Source of the DNA: Deltaproteobacteria bacterium
GTDB taxonomy: Bacteria; Desulfobacterota; Desulfobacteria; Desulfobacterales; SG8-13
DNA: 10,402 bases
Direction of reading: 5' to 3'
Assembly: GCA_030670715.1 (NCBI GenBank)
Contig: DAOVBC010000056.1
Span: 1 to 10,402, forward strand
Below, in pieces: positions 1-6,804 of the stretch. The position numbers and the translations under genes are program-made. The notes beneath the pieces were generated by a model. That model saw only the letters and a list, made by a program, of their open reading frames with translations. It made no database searches and was not told the origin of the DNA. The number at the start of each line of letters is the position of its first letter. The first letter of the stretch is position 1.

Positions 1-309
1 AACGTAAGCATCACAGCCGGCCTCAAATGCCTTTACATCATCACCGCTCAGCGCATAGGAGGTGACCACGATGATCGGGACCTTTTGGAGATCCGGGTTC
101 GCTTTGATCCGCCGCGTCGCTTCGTATCCGTCGATACCGGGTAAGTGAATATCCATCAGAATCAGGTCCGGGTGATAAGACTCGGCCGCGCTTACCCCCT
201 CTATCCCGGTGACCGCCTCGATCACCTCATAGCCGCTGCTCGTGAGGAGGTCACGCATAATCCGTCGATTATCTTCCTGATCTTCGATCACCAAAATCGT
301 TGCGTTCAT
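1..309 (-). CDS. Response regulator receiver domain protein (partial, C-terminus off the window)
   Basis: This is the phosphoryl-accepting partner expected for the upstream kinase. The 103 visible residues form most of a CheY-like receiver domain: the acidic pair E9-D10 after the first beta strand, the phospho-acceptor D53 in LMDIHLPGIDG, and the switch residue T83 in VTSYA. The conserved lysine after the fifth strand should lie just beyond the window edge. Two ATG codons are adjacent, at 312-310 and 309-307. I chose the second because the AAAGGA ribosome site then has a spacing of 7, matching the site used by the kinase. The first ATG would overlap the kinase stop codon (TAATG). Either way the two genes are translationally coupled. 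Whether an output domain follows cannot be seen; it may be a DivK-like single-domain protein. The family call is secure, the target is unknown. Confidence 0.92.
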   Translation of the reverse strand, partial: MNATILVIEDQEDNRRIMRDLLTSSGYEVIEAVTGIEGVSAAESYHPDLILMDIHLPGIDGYEATRRIKANPDLQKVPIIVVTSYALSGDDVKAFEAGCDAYV

Positions 310-311
310 CA

Positions 312-2357
312 TTAAATCCTTTGCCTCTCAACCCGAACCGGCAGCGTGAAACGGAAGGTCGAGCCTTTCCCAAGAGTGGATTCCACCCAGATTCGGCCCC
401 CGTGCATTTCGACAATCTTTCTGGCAATCGAAAGTCCGAGACCGGTTCCGCCCTTTACCCTGGTACTGGATCCGTCGGCCTGGTGGAACTCCTCGAAGAT
501 CTTCGCCTGATCGGCTTCCGAAAGCCCGGGACCCGTATCAGATACGGAGACCAAAAAGGTTTCGTTGGAAACAGACACCTCCACCCTGACTTCCCCTTCT
601 TCGGTAAATTTTATGGCGTTTCCAAGGAGATTTAAAAGCACCTGGGCAATACGTTGTTCGTCTCCCCTTCCTGTCGTCAGATCCGTGGGGACCGCAACTG
701 TTAACTCGAGTTTTTTTTCAGCCGCTAACGCCTCAACCGAGGTAAAGACCGTTTGAACCGCCTCCTCCATCGAATATTCATTGAGAGAAAGGGTAAGCTG
801 GCCCGCTTCGATCTTGGAAAGATCGAGTACATCATTGATCAGGCCGAGGAGATGGCGTCCATTTATATTCAGGCGTTCAAGGACCTCCCGGATCTTCTCT
901 GATATATCACCGTAAATGTTGTCAAGGATCAGTTCCGTGTAACCCAGGACGGCATTCAGGGGGGTTCTTAATTCGTGGCTCATGTTGGCGAGAAATTCGG
1001 ACTTGTGCTTGGTGGCGATCTCGAGCTCGTGCCCCTTTTCCTCGACTTCGCGGAAGAGCCTTGCGTTATGGATCGCGAGCACCGACTGTGCGGCAAAGGT
1101 TTGAAGCAGATCCACAACCGGCGCGGGGAACTCGCCGGCCGCCTTGCGCCGAACGACCAGTCCGCCGATGAGGCGATCTTTGCGCAAAAGCGGCACTGCG
1201 AGCAGGGCCCGAAAGCCTGCTTGACGGACGTAGGGAAGGGAGTAGTCCGGCACGTTCACAAGGTCCGGGACCTGATCCGGGGCCCGCTTTATGGCGGCCC
1301 GGCCGATAACCGTTTTGTCCCCCACACGCAGCCGCGACTCGCGCAGCGTTTCGATGAACTCTGCGCTCATGCCGTAGTTAATCCGCGGTACGAACACCTG
1401 CTCTGCCTCGTCGAACTCGTAGATCGTGCCGGCATCGGTCTTTGAGAATTGCACCGCGTGGCGAACAATACTTGTCAGCACCTTCTCCAGATCGAGGGTG
1501 GAGCTGACCGCCTGGCTGACATCCCCCAGGGCTTTAAGTTCTTCCACTGACTGTGCCAACTCCCCGGTGCGTATTTCGACCTTCTCCTCAAGGGTGCGGC
1601 TGTAATCCTCCAGTTTCTCCTTGCTGTCGCTGAGCTCTGCGAACAACTGCTTGATCGATCTTCGCATGCCGTCCAGATGCTGCGCGAGTATTCCAATCTC
1701 GTCACGACTGCTTTTATCAACAAAAGTGTCCAAATCACCCTGGGCGATCAATGAAGCTGATTCCTGTAATTTCAGTAATGGGGAAGAGATATACCGTCTC
1801 GTGATGAAGATGGATGTGAGCCAAATTGCTGCGATAATAAGGATTAACAAGGCAATCGTTCCGTAAATTTGAAAAAGCACCTGTTTTTTCATGTTTTCGC
1901 GTGACATTACGATTAGAATCTTGCTGATTATTTTTTCTTTAAAGTAAATATCAGATGATTTGGCTATCAGGTCAGAGTCTTTTAACACTGCCGGGGACAT
2001 CTCCGACTCAATTTTTTGAAGCTGAAACCCGGGACGATTTTTCTCAGTGATAACCTGACCTTTCCACGATATCTTTGTATAAACAATTGATTCATCTAAA
2101 AATAAGGCCTCAACAAAATCATTTACAACCATGTAGTCCATATTCCATAGCGGTATTGGCAGACTGTTTTCCGCAAACATGATAGCGTTGTCTAACCGCT
2201 TTTCCATCTCCCTCTCGATTCTGTTGATATCAAAAAAGATAACAACCGCAGCGAAAGCAATCAGCAATAAGGTAATGATGCCGATCAAGGCGTAACTGAA
2301 ACGACGGCTGATGCTGCTGACTTTAGGAGAGGTTTTCGGCGAGGAGGCTTTCTGCAT
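312..2357 (-). CDS. Membrane sensor histidine kinase with periplasmic sensor, HAMP, GAF, HisKA and HATPase_c domains
   Basis: This inner-membrane kinase should autophosphorylate on histidine and pass the phosphate to the receiver protein encoded next to it. Counting from a GTG at 2363: TM1 about 24-44, periplasmic segment about 45-163, TM2 about 167-188, HAMP about 189-242, coiled coil to about 280, GAF about 285-435, a second short coiled coil, then HisKA with phospho-acceptor H463 in MSHELRTPLN. The ATPase domain shows an N box around N582, G1 DTGPGL (609-614), F box FEEFHQ and G2 GGTGLGLSI (638-646), so all catalytic boxes are present. There is no fused receiver. I prefer the ATG at 2357 (681 aa) because AAAGGA lies 8 bases upstream, whereas it would be only 2 bases from the GTG. 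The periplasmic part resembles CHASE-type sensors in its LPIPLWNMDYMVVNDF stretch (inference). Base composition changes sharply near the HAMP region. The ligand is unknown. Confidence 0.95.
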   Translation of the reverse strand: MQKASSPKTSPKVSSISRRFSYALIGIITLLLIAFAAVVIFFDINRIEREMEKRLDNAIMFAENSLPIPLWNMDYMVVNDFVEALFLDESIVYTKISWKGQVITEKNRPGFQLQKIESEMSPAVLKDSDLIAKSSDIYFKEKIISKILIVMSRENMKKQVLFQIYGTIALLILIIAAIWLTSIFITRRYISSPLLKLQESASLIAQGDLDTFVDKSSRDEIGILAQHLDGMRRSIKQLFAELSDSKEKLEDYSRTLEEKVEIRTGELAQSVEELKALGDVSQAVSSTLDLEKVLTSIVRHAVQFSKTDAGTIYEFDEAEQVFVPRINYGMSAEFIETLRESRLRVGDKTVIGRAAIKRAPDQVPDLVNVPDYSLPYVRQAGFRALLAVPLLRKDRLIGGLVVRRKAAGEFPAPVVDLLQTFAAQSVLAIHNARLFREVEEKGHELEIATKHKSEFLANMSHELRTPLNAVLGYTELILDNIYGDISEKIREVLERLNINGRHLLGLINDVLDLSKIEAGQLTLSLNEYSMEEAVQTVFTSVEALAAEKKLELTVAVPTDLTTGRGDEQRIAQVLLNLLGNAIKFTEEGEVRVEVSVSNETFLVSVSDTGPGLSEADQAKIFEEFHQADGSSTRVKGGTGLGLSIARKIVEMHGGRIWVESTLGKGSTFRFTLPVRVERQRI

Positions 2358-2429
2358 GGACACAATCCTTTATAACGTATTGCGCCGGCCACTTGTTGGC
2401 GAGGTCTGGGTTAGAGCAATCGGTGTGTT

Positions 2430-3194
2430 TTAGTCTTTAATCTCGGGAAATGGATCATCTTCTAATTTCATATTCCATTTTTTGCGAATTTGCAGGATTG
2501 TGCCATCCGCTAACATTTCATTAAAAGTGTCTCTCCACTTTTGAACAATTGAATCCGACGTCTTCTTTGAAAAAGCAATCATAAGATCAATTTCCCGAAG
2601 ATGGTAGACCTCCTCCAGTTCATTGTAATCAACCCCGGCCAAATTACAAACCGTTCTTAATCCCGGTATTTTATATGCCCATAAGTCTATGCGTCCGATA
2701 ACAAGCTTTTGAGCATTCAATTGCTCATCCGAAACCGGTTCACAATTTGTAAATCCGTGCCTTTTGAGTAGACGCTCTCTGGTGTCATCCCGAAGCGTCC
2801 CGATGCGTTTTACTTTTTTAGCATCATCCAGGCTGTTTATTTTTATACCGGAATCTTTCCTGGCGACAAGAATATCTCTTTTCGTGGCTAACGGACCCAC
2901 CCATTTAAATTTATCATGACGTACTTTTGTATAAGTCATACCAAACAGTACAACATTTTCGTCTTCCAGAGCCATTTTGTAAGCTCTGGCCCATGGATAA
3001 ACCTGGATTGGATTCCGAGATCCGACCCTTTTCTGAATTTCTTTAACTATTTCGACAGAAGGGCCAACCAGTACGCCGTTTTCCAGGTAATTCAAGGGCG
3101 GCAGATTTTCCGTTAAAATAGTGAGTTCTGCAGACATGACCGGTTGAACTGAAACGATAAACACCGAGGCCATCATTATCAACAGTTTTTTCAT
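2430..3194 (-). CDS. Periplasmic solute-binding protein, family 3 (SBP_bac_3), without a permease partner
   Basis: This is a 254-residue secreted binding protein of the polar amino-acid type. A signal peptide is clear: MKK, a hydrophobic core to about residue 19, and likely cleavage after VMSA (residues 19-22). The mature part has the family layout: TILTENLPPLNYLENG near the N-terminus, PWARAYKMAL (67-76), then GMTYTKVRHDKFKWVGPL (85-102), where R92 sits where the ligand-carboxylate arginine is usually found. The C-terminal half runs to the conserved tail helix ending in IRKKWN. The length is normal. A very strong ribosome site, AAAGGAGG at 3208-3201, lies 6 bases from the ATG. The kinase gene follows after 72 bases on the same strand, so an operon is likely. 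No ABC permease or ATPase gene is visible, which favours a sensory role over transport. The ligand cannot be predicted. Confidence 0.9.
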   Translation of the reverse strand: MKKLLIMMASVFIVSVQPVMSAELTILTENLPPLNYLENGVLVGPSVEIVKEIQKRVGSRNPIQVYPWARAYKMALEDENVVLFGMTYTKVRHDKFKWVGPLATKRDILVARKDSGIKINSLDDAKKVKRIGTLRDDTRERLLKRHGFTNCEPVSDEQLNAQKLVIGRIDLWAYKIPGLRTVCNLAGVDYNELEEVYHLREIDLMIAFSKKTSDSIVQKWRDTFNEMLADGTILQIRKKWNMKLEDDPFPEIKD

Positions 3195-3561
3195 AATAAA
3201 CCTCCTTTGCTTTACGAATTAGCGGACATTCTCTCTTTTCATACCCTGCCGGCTTGCAGCGGGGTGGTTATTTCAAGCGAGCGGCTCGAAAAGGCTCCGG
3301 TGGCTGTGCTATTTAATAATGCTTGCTTAAGAAAGTAAATATCGGCTCAGGATGAGGCCGGGACCGGGATGAGCTTCGAGATGGAACGGGCGTTATTCAA
3401 TTCAGATCGAGATGAGCGGTCCGATAGGGTTACATTTATTAGATAGGTTGAACAAAGTCAATATTAGAAATACAGCTGGAAGCGGGCAACAGTAAGGATA
3501 ACAAAAACGCATATTCGCAGTAGCCGGTATCTCGATTTCTATATAACCGAGGGATCGGGGA
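3195..3561. other. Spacer upstream of the binding-protein operon
   Basis: No gene is evident here. It must hold the promoter for the minus-strand binding protein-kinase-regulator operon, but I could not find a convincing -35/-10 pair at proper spacing. The only clear signal is the ribosome site at 3201-3208. An open frame of 72 codons crossing into the palindrome (3620-3402, minus) has no ribosome site and no protein-like features, so I did not call it. Confidence 0.5.
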
Positions 3562-3814
3562 GTTGTTTTGAATCGAGAGCTGCATGAATTATCAGCGCAT
3601 CGCCGTGCAAACTCATGCATAAGGGTTCGTAAAGAAAGAACAGAGGATGGGGCATTAAATCAATACGTTAAACGCGTATTGAGCATTTTAGCATTAATGA
3701 AATATCTCAACAATTCGCTGTTCTTTCTTAACGAACCCTAAACCATTCAAACAGTGCCCGGCGATGCGCTGATAACCCATTCCGCTCTAAGAGTGGGTTA
3801 GCGACAGAAACAAC
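3562..3814. repeat. Imperfect 250-bp palindrome (MITE-like element or decayed insertion sequence)
   Basis: Two arms of about 80 bases face each other around a core of about 74 bases. The inner arms 3622-3643 and 3718-3739 are inverted copies with 21 of 22 bases matching (CTGTTCTTTCTT next to ACGAACCCT). The middle arms 3589-3608 and 3756-3775 match at 19 of 20 (CGGCGATGCGCTGATAA). The outermost part matches 17 of 21 (AGAGC..TTATCAGC on the left arm) before degrading, ending at GTTGTTT/AAACAAC (3562-3568/3808-3814). The core carries its own small hairpin, CAATACG/CGTATTG (3661-3681). There is no transposase frame inside and no clear target-site duplication, so the mobile-element label is inference. 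The right end contains a further small hairpin, TAACCCA/TGGGTTA (3773-3800), downstream of the diguanylate cyclase, which could act as its transcript end although it lacks a U tract. Confidence 0.65.
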
Positions 3815-3835
3815 CCTACCTTTGATTTAACCATT

Positions 3836-4873
3836 TCAGCGGGCTTCCGGGTTGTCTTCTCTTCTTCCATTCTTTACCGCGTACAGCATTTTATCTGCTT
3901 TTCTTAAAAGCGACTGCGGACCGTCCACACCCTTATCCCGGGTTGAGGCGATACCGAAACTTATCGAGACCGGAATTGTGATATCTTCCACTCTGAGCGG
4001 ATGCTCTGACACGTATGCACAAATACGTTTCATCAAAAGTTCGGCACTTTCCTTTGTGGTTTCCGGCAGAATCAGAACAAATTCATCTCCGGCGTATCGG
4101 GCCACGACATCGGTATTCCGGCTTATGTCCGTAAGGCTTCCGGCAACATATCTTAACAGGTCATCTCCGCGATCATGTCCGTGGATATCATTGACCCGTT
4201 TAAAGTGGTCCAGGTCAATAAATACGACTGAAAGGTTTTTAGGGTATCGCAGTGAACGGGAATACTCTCTCTCGAGCACCGACTCCATGACACGGCGGTT
4301 GAGCAATCCGGTCAGCGGGTCATGGTAGGCCAGAAAACGCAGTTTTTCATGGGCTGTTACATTGGAAAGGCAAAGAGAAACCTTAACCGCCAGCTGTTCC
4401 AGCAGGCTGGTATCAATTCCGGGCTGGAATCGCTTTCTGGAGATATCCGCCTGGTTCAGGCTGCCGATAAGTTCTCCGTCCAACGAAATCGGCGCCACCG
4501 CGATGGACTTGATAAAGTATCGTTTATCCCGGGGAAACAGGCGGTAAAACGGTTTGAGGTTATCATTGGCCAGCACAGGCGTCATGTTCGGTCCCACAAG
4601 CTTCACAAACGCGTCTTTGTCGATGATATTCATGCGATGCCTCAGGTGCTCGGATGCCTCCAACGTCTGGATGAAACTTGAGATTTCGCTTTTTTCAATC
4701 AGTGATATCCAGGTATAAGGGACGTTAAATTTTTTCCGAATTTCAGTCAAAAGCACTTCGAAAAGATCGGTGTAGTTTAATATTGTGAGAATGCGTTTTT
4801 CGATGGCGAAAAACTTGCCGGCGATCTTTTCATTGTACCTTAAGATATCGGTTATGGTTTTCAGGTCGGACAT
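3836..4873 (-). CDS. Diguanylate cyclase with N-terminal DUF484/GAF-like domain
   Basis: The protein should make cyclic-di-GMP from two GTP in the cytoplasm; no transmembrane segment or signal peptide is visible. Residues about 1-175 look like a DUF484/GAF-type sensory domain: its end, IGSLNQAD followed by RFQPGIDTSLLEQLAVKV, resembles the closing segment of that family. A short linker leads to the GGDEF domain (about 178-340), which starts at the usual YHDPLTGLLNRR. The active loop is AGDEF (261-265), a natural variant still seen in active enzymes. Substrate and metal residues in FIDLDHFKRVND (D220, N228) are intact. RNTD (252-255), five residues before the loop, fits the RxxD product-inhibition site. 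There is no EAL domain. The ATG at 4873 has a weak GGAAA ribosome site. A GATAAT-like -10 box on the minus strand (4897-4892) would leave only a short leader. It is divergent from the TRAP operon. Confidence 0.92.
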   Translation of the reverse strand: MSDLKTITDILRYNEKIAGKFFAIEKRILTILNYTDLFEVLLTEIRKKFNVPYTWISLIEKSEISSFIQTLEASEHLRHRMNIIDKDAFVKLVGPNMTPVLANDNLKPFYRLFPRDKRYFIKSIAVAPISLDGELIGSLNQADISRKRFQPGIDTSLLEQLAVKVSLCLSNVTAHEKLRFLAYHDPLTGLLNRRVMESVLEREYSRSLRYPKNLSVVFIDLDHFKRVNDIHGHDRGDDLLRYVAGSLTDISRNTDVVARYAGDEFVLILPETTKESAELLMKRICAYVSEHPLRVEDITIPVSISFGIASTRDKGVDGPQSLLRKADKMLYAVKNGRREDNPEAR

Positions 4874-5173
4874 TGGTAGATTTCCGGGTTAATTATCCAT
4901 GTTTAACAAGTGGCCGCTAGCTTGCACTGCCTGTGCGGATTTCCCAAAGATACTGGATACTCGATGCTCGATCGAGGTGAAAATCTTTTCATATTTATTT
5001 GATAAAAGATGAGGGGCCTCAGAAACAATTTTTACACCAATCGTTACGGGTTGCGCGTTGCGGGTTACGAGTTGGTAAGGGAAAAATTTAAAAAGTTTAA
5101 CACGCAACCCGGAACTCGCAACATTGCGAGCTTCAAGCAATCAAATATATCAATACGCCATCGTTTTAATTTA
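4874..5173. other. Spacer with word-like repeats between divergent operons
   Basis: No supported gene. At 4951-4977 the word CTCGAT recurs (GATACTCGATGCTCGATCGAG). At 5047-5122 the words GTTGCG, GGGTT and CGAGTT repeat and invert: 5048-5059 and 5099-5110 are complementary at 11 of 12 bases. Open frames here (for example 5140-4889, minus) only translate these words and lack ribosome sites. Confidence 0.55.
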
Positions 5174-5339
5174 TTACTCCTTTTGAATTTTCTCCAACGC
5201 TTCCCTCGCCGCTTCTTTAATTTCCCCGGTGTAATCACCATATGATCTTATCCGTAGGGACTGAATAATAACCGCAAACCTGGCAAAAGTAAAGGAGTTG
5301 GCGGAGCAAGGCAAATGATTTGCGATGGGCGATGATCTT
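5174..5339 (-). pseudogene. Possible C-terminal remnant of a small gene (HEPN-like tail?)
   Basis: The minus strand has an open frame from just after a stop codon near 5340 to a TAA at 5176-5174. Its last 30 or so codons look like real protein: a stretch containing LRIRSYGDYTG, then the amphipathic helix EIKEAAREALEKIQKE, then stop. Upstream of about 5280 the translation turns into the same word-like filler as the rest of the spacer, and there is no ATG or ribosome site. The pattern of a DYGD-type turn followed by a final charged helix recalls the end of HEPN-domain proteins, but that is a guess from memory. A decayed or rearranged gene end is the best reading; chance is possible. Confidence 0.3.
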
Positions 5340-5358
5340 TACCACTATGGCAAAGCGC

Positions 5359-5480
5359 GCTTGGCGCAGAGCGCACAGATTAAAAGGCGAAGATTATGGG
5401 GAAGGTAATAAAAAGCATAAACCAAGATGAAAAAAAGTTCCAATTTTATTACGCTATGCCCTGTGCGCTTTGCGCTAAGC
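5359..5480. repeat. Long inverted repeat with 82-base loop
   Basis: The 20-base arms 5359-5378 and 5461-5480 are reverse complements at 18 of 20 positions. In a plus-strand transcript both mismatches become G·U pairs, so the whole stem could form as RNA. The loop (5379-5460) is AT-rich. No gene overlaps it. It lies about 90 bases before the putative promoter of the TRAP operon. Confidence 0.6.
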
Positions 5481-5569
5481 TAATTTACGAAAAATCAATT
5501 AGAACATGTGAGACTTACCTGCCTCTTATAACTGGATAAGTTGTCCATGACCTCCCCCCCACTTTTTTC

Positions 5570-5600
5570 TTGACAAAAAATTGTGTAGCTGCAATATAGC
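5570..5600 (+). promoter_or_regulatory. Putative sigma-70 promoter of the TRAP operon
   Basis: A perfect -35 hexamer, TTGACA, lies at 5570-5575 after a C/T-rich tract. A weaker -10 candidate is TATAGC at 5595-5600 with a 19-base spacer, or AATATA at 5593-5598 with 17. Transcription would begin near 5605, giving a leader of roughly 65 bases before the dctP start codon. The -35 is convincing, the -10 is not exact. Confidence 0.45.
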
Positions 5601-5671
5601 TTTTAATTATCTTTGGCAAATGAATGTGGTTTATAAAGTTATCGAGACACTGTAGCTAAAAGGAGGCGCAG

Positions 5672-6754
5672 ATGACAATTAAAAGATTGGCGATTCTTAT
5701 CGCAGTCGGTCTAATCACTTTCGGCCTGGTAATCAGTCCTGCTATGGCAAAAAAGCCCTCACTGGCGAAATGGAAAGCTTCTTTCGATCCGTCAGGGGCA
5801 AAGTACAAATGCATTGTTTCCAATGTTTCTCATCCAGTGCTGAAGGGCGTGTTCACCGGTTTCGCATTCCGCGATGAATTGTGGAAGCGCACCAACGGCC
5901 AGATTTACATCGACTACAAACCCTTCTCCATGCTCGGCGGGGAAGTGGAAGTGCTGAACCAGCTTCAGATGGGTGCCATCCAGGGGATGGGTGTCAGCTC
6001 CGTGGCTGCCGTGAACATGGGACCCCGCTTCGGGCTGGTCAACCTGCCCTTTTTAATCAACTCTTTTCCAAAACTGGACAAGTTTGCGGCCAGCGGCAAG
6101 TTGTTTGATCATTTTATGATGGCCATGGATCACCAGGGGATTGTCGGTATCGATATCACCGGCTACGGCAACTACGGCTGGGCCACCACGTCTCCGGTAC
6201 GTTCGATTGCCGATGCTAAAAAACTGAAATTTCGTACGGCCGAAGCACCGGTGAACCAGCTGGTTTACAGAGAATGGGGCTTTAACCCGGTTGCCATGCC
6301 CTGGCCGGATGTACCGGTGGCGTTGAAGCAGGGGGTTATCGACGGGCTGGACCACACGCCGATGGTGTGCAGCATCACCAAAAAGTTCGAGGTGGCTAAA
6401 TACTACACCTACCTGGACTATGCCCAGGGCCTGTTTATCTGGGTTTTCAACAAAGCCTGGTTTAACAAACTGCCGGCCGACCTTCAGAAAACCTTCAAAG
6501 AGACCCTGCACGACGTGGCTGCAAAAATCAGACAGGAGACGGTGGGTCAGGAAGCCGCCGAAATTATGAAGTCCTCCAAGCAAGGCATTTTGTACTTCAA
6601 ACTGCCGGATGCCGAAATGACGATTCTGAGAAAGAAAGGCGACATCGCGCACAGGAAATTTGCACCTGAAATCAACAAGCTCTATTCCGGTGATACCTAC
6701 CGACCGGCCAATTACCTGCAGGAAGTCCAGACTTACATGGGGTACAAGCCGTAA
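5672..6754 (+). CDS. dctP: TRAP transporter periplasmic solute-binding protein (DctP type)
   Basis: This secreted protein captures an organic acid in the periplasm and hands it to the DctQM membrane complex. It has a signal peptide (MTIKRL, hydrophobic core, cleavage likely after PAMA at residue 26). The mature protein follows the DctP fold pattern: FRDELWKRTNGQIYIDY early, then GAIQGMGVSS, then KKLKFRTAEAPVNQLVYREW, in which R188 is the expected carboxylate-binding arginine, and MPWPDVPVALKQGVIDGLDH (209-228), the family's signature region. At 360 residues it is slightly longer than the typical 320-340. The ribosome site AGGAGG (5661-5666) lies 5 bases from the ATG. A terminator follows directly, and dctQ begins 353 bases later on the same strand. 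Substrate is not predictable beyond a probable carboxylate; DctP members bind C4-dicarboxylates, 2-oxo acids, aromatic acids and others. Confidence 0.93.
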   Translation: MTIKRLAILIAVGLITFGLVISPAMAKKPSLAKWKASFDPSGAKYKCIVSNVSHPVLKGVFTGFAFRDELWKRTNGQIYIDYKPFSMLGGEVEVLNQLQMGAIQGMGVSSVAAVNMGPRFGLVNLPFLINSFPKLDKFAASGKLFDHFMMAMDHQGIVGIDITGYGNYGWATTSPVRSIADAKKLKFRTAEAPVNQLVYREWGFNPVAMPWPDVPVALKQGVIDGLDHTPMVCSITKKFEVAKYYTYLDYAQGLFIWVFNKAWFNKLPADLQKTFKETLHDVAAKIRQETVGQEAAEIMKSSKQGILYFKLPDAEMTILRKKGDIAHRKFAPEINKLYSGDTYRPANYLQEVQTYMGYKP

Positions 6755-6774
6755 ATAGATCTGATGGACAACAG

Positions 6775-6804
6775 CAAGGGGCTCACAAGAGCCCCTTTTG
6801 TTTT
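6775..6804 (+). terminator. Rho-independent terminator after dctP
   Basis: GGGGCTC (6778-6784), a 4-base ACAA loop and GAGCCCC (6789-6795) form a perfect 7-bp stem, extendable by A-T pairs, followed by TTTTGTTTT. It starts 20 bases after the dctP stop codon. Because dctQ and dctM follow on the same strand, it probably works as a partial terminator that lowers expression of the membrane genes relative to dctP, or it also fixes the 3' end of a stable dctP message. Confidence 0.85.

Noticed and set aside
975..1445. Open frame of 156 codons on the plus strand opposite the kinase gene
   Set aside because: It lies opposite the GC-rich GAF/HisKA coding region, has no protein-like motifs and no ribosome site; the minus-strand frame is clearly the real gene.
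2387..2397. GGCCACTTGTT shared, inverted, with 4905-4915 (upstream of the kinase and cyclase genes)
   Set aside because: Only 11 bases, in opposite orientation relative to the two genes; expected by chance in 10 kb.
3402..3620. Minus-strand frame of 72 codons near the palindrome
   Set aside because: No ribosome site, cysteine- and proline-rich nonsense-like translation, and it starts inside the inverted repeat.
4889..5140. Minus-strand frame of 83 codons upstream of the diguanylate cyclase
   Set aside because: The translation only reads through word-like repeats and has no ribosome site or recognisable domain.
5614..5635. TTGGCA-like sequence considered as a sigma-54 promoter for dctP
   Set aside because: No TTGC element at the required -12 position; the TTGACA upstream is the better candidate.
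6053..6652. Minus-strand frame of 199 codons opposite dctP
   Set aside because: Shadow of the well-supported dctP coding frame.
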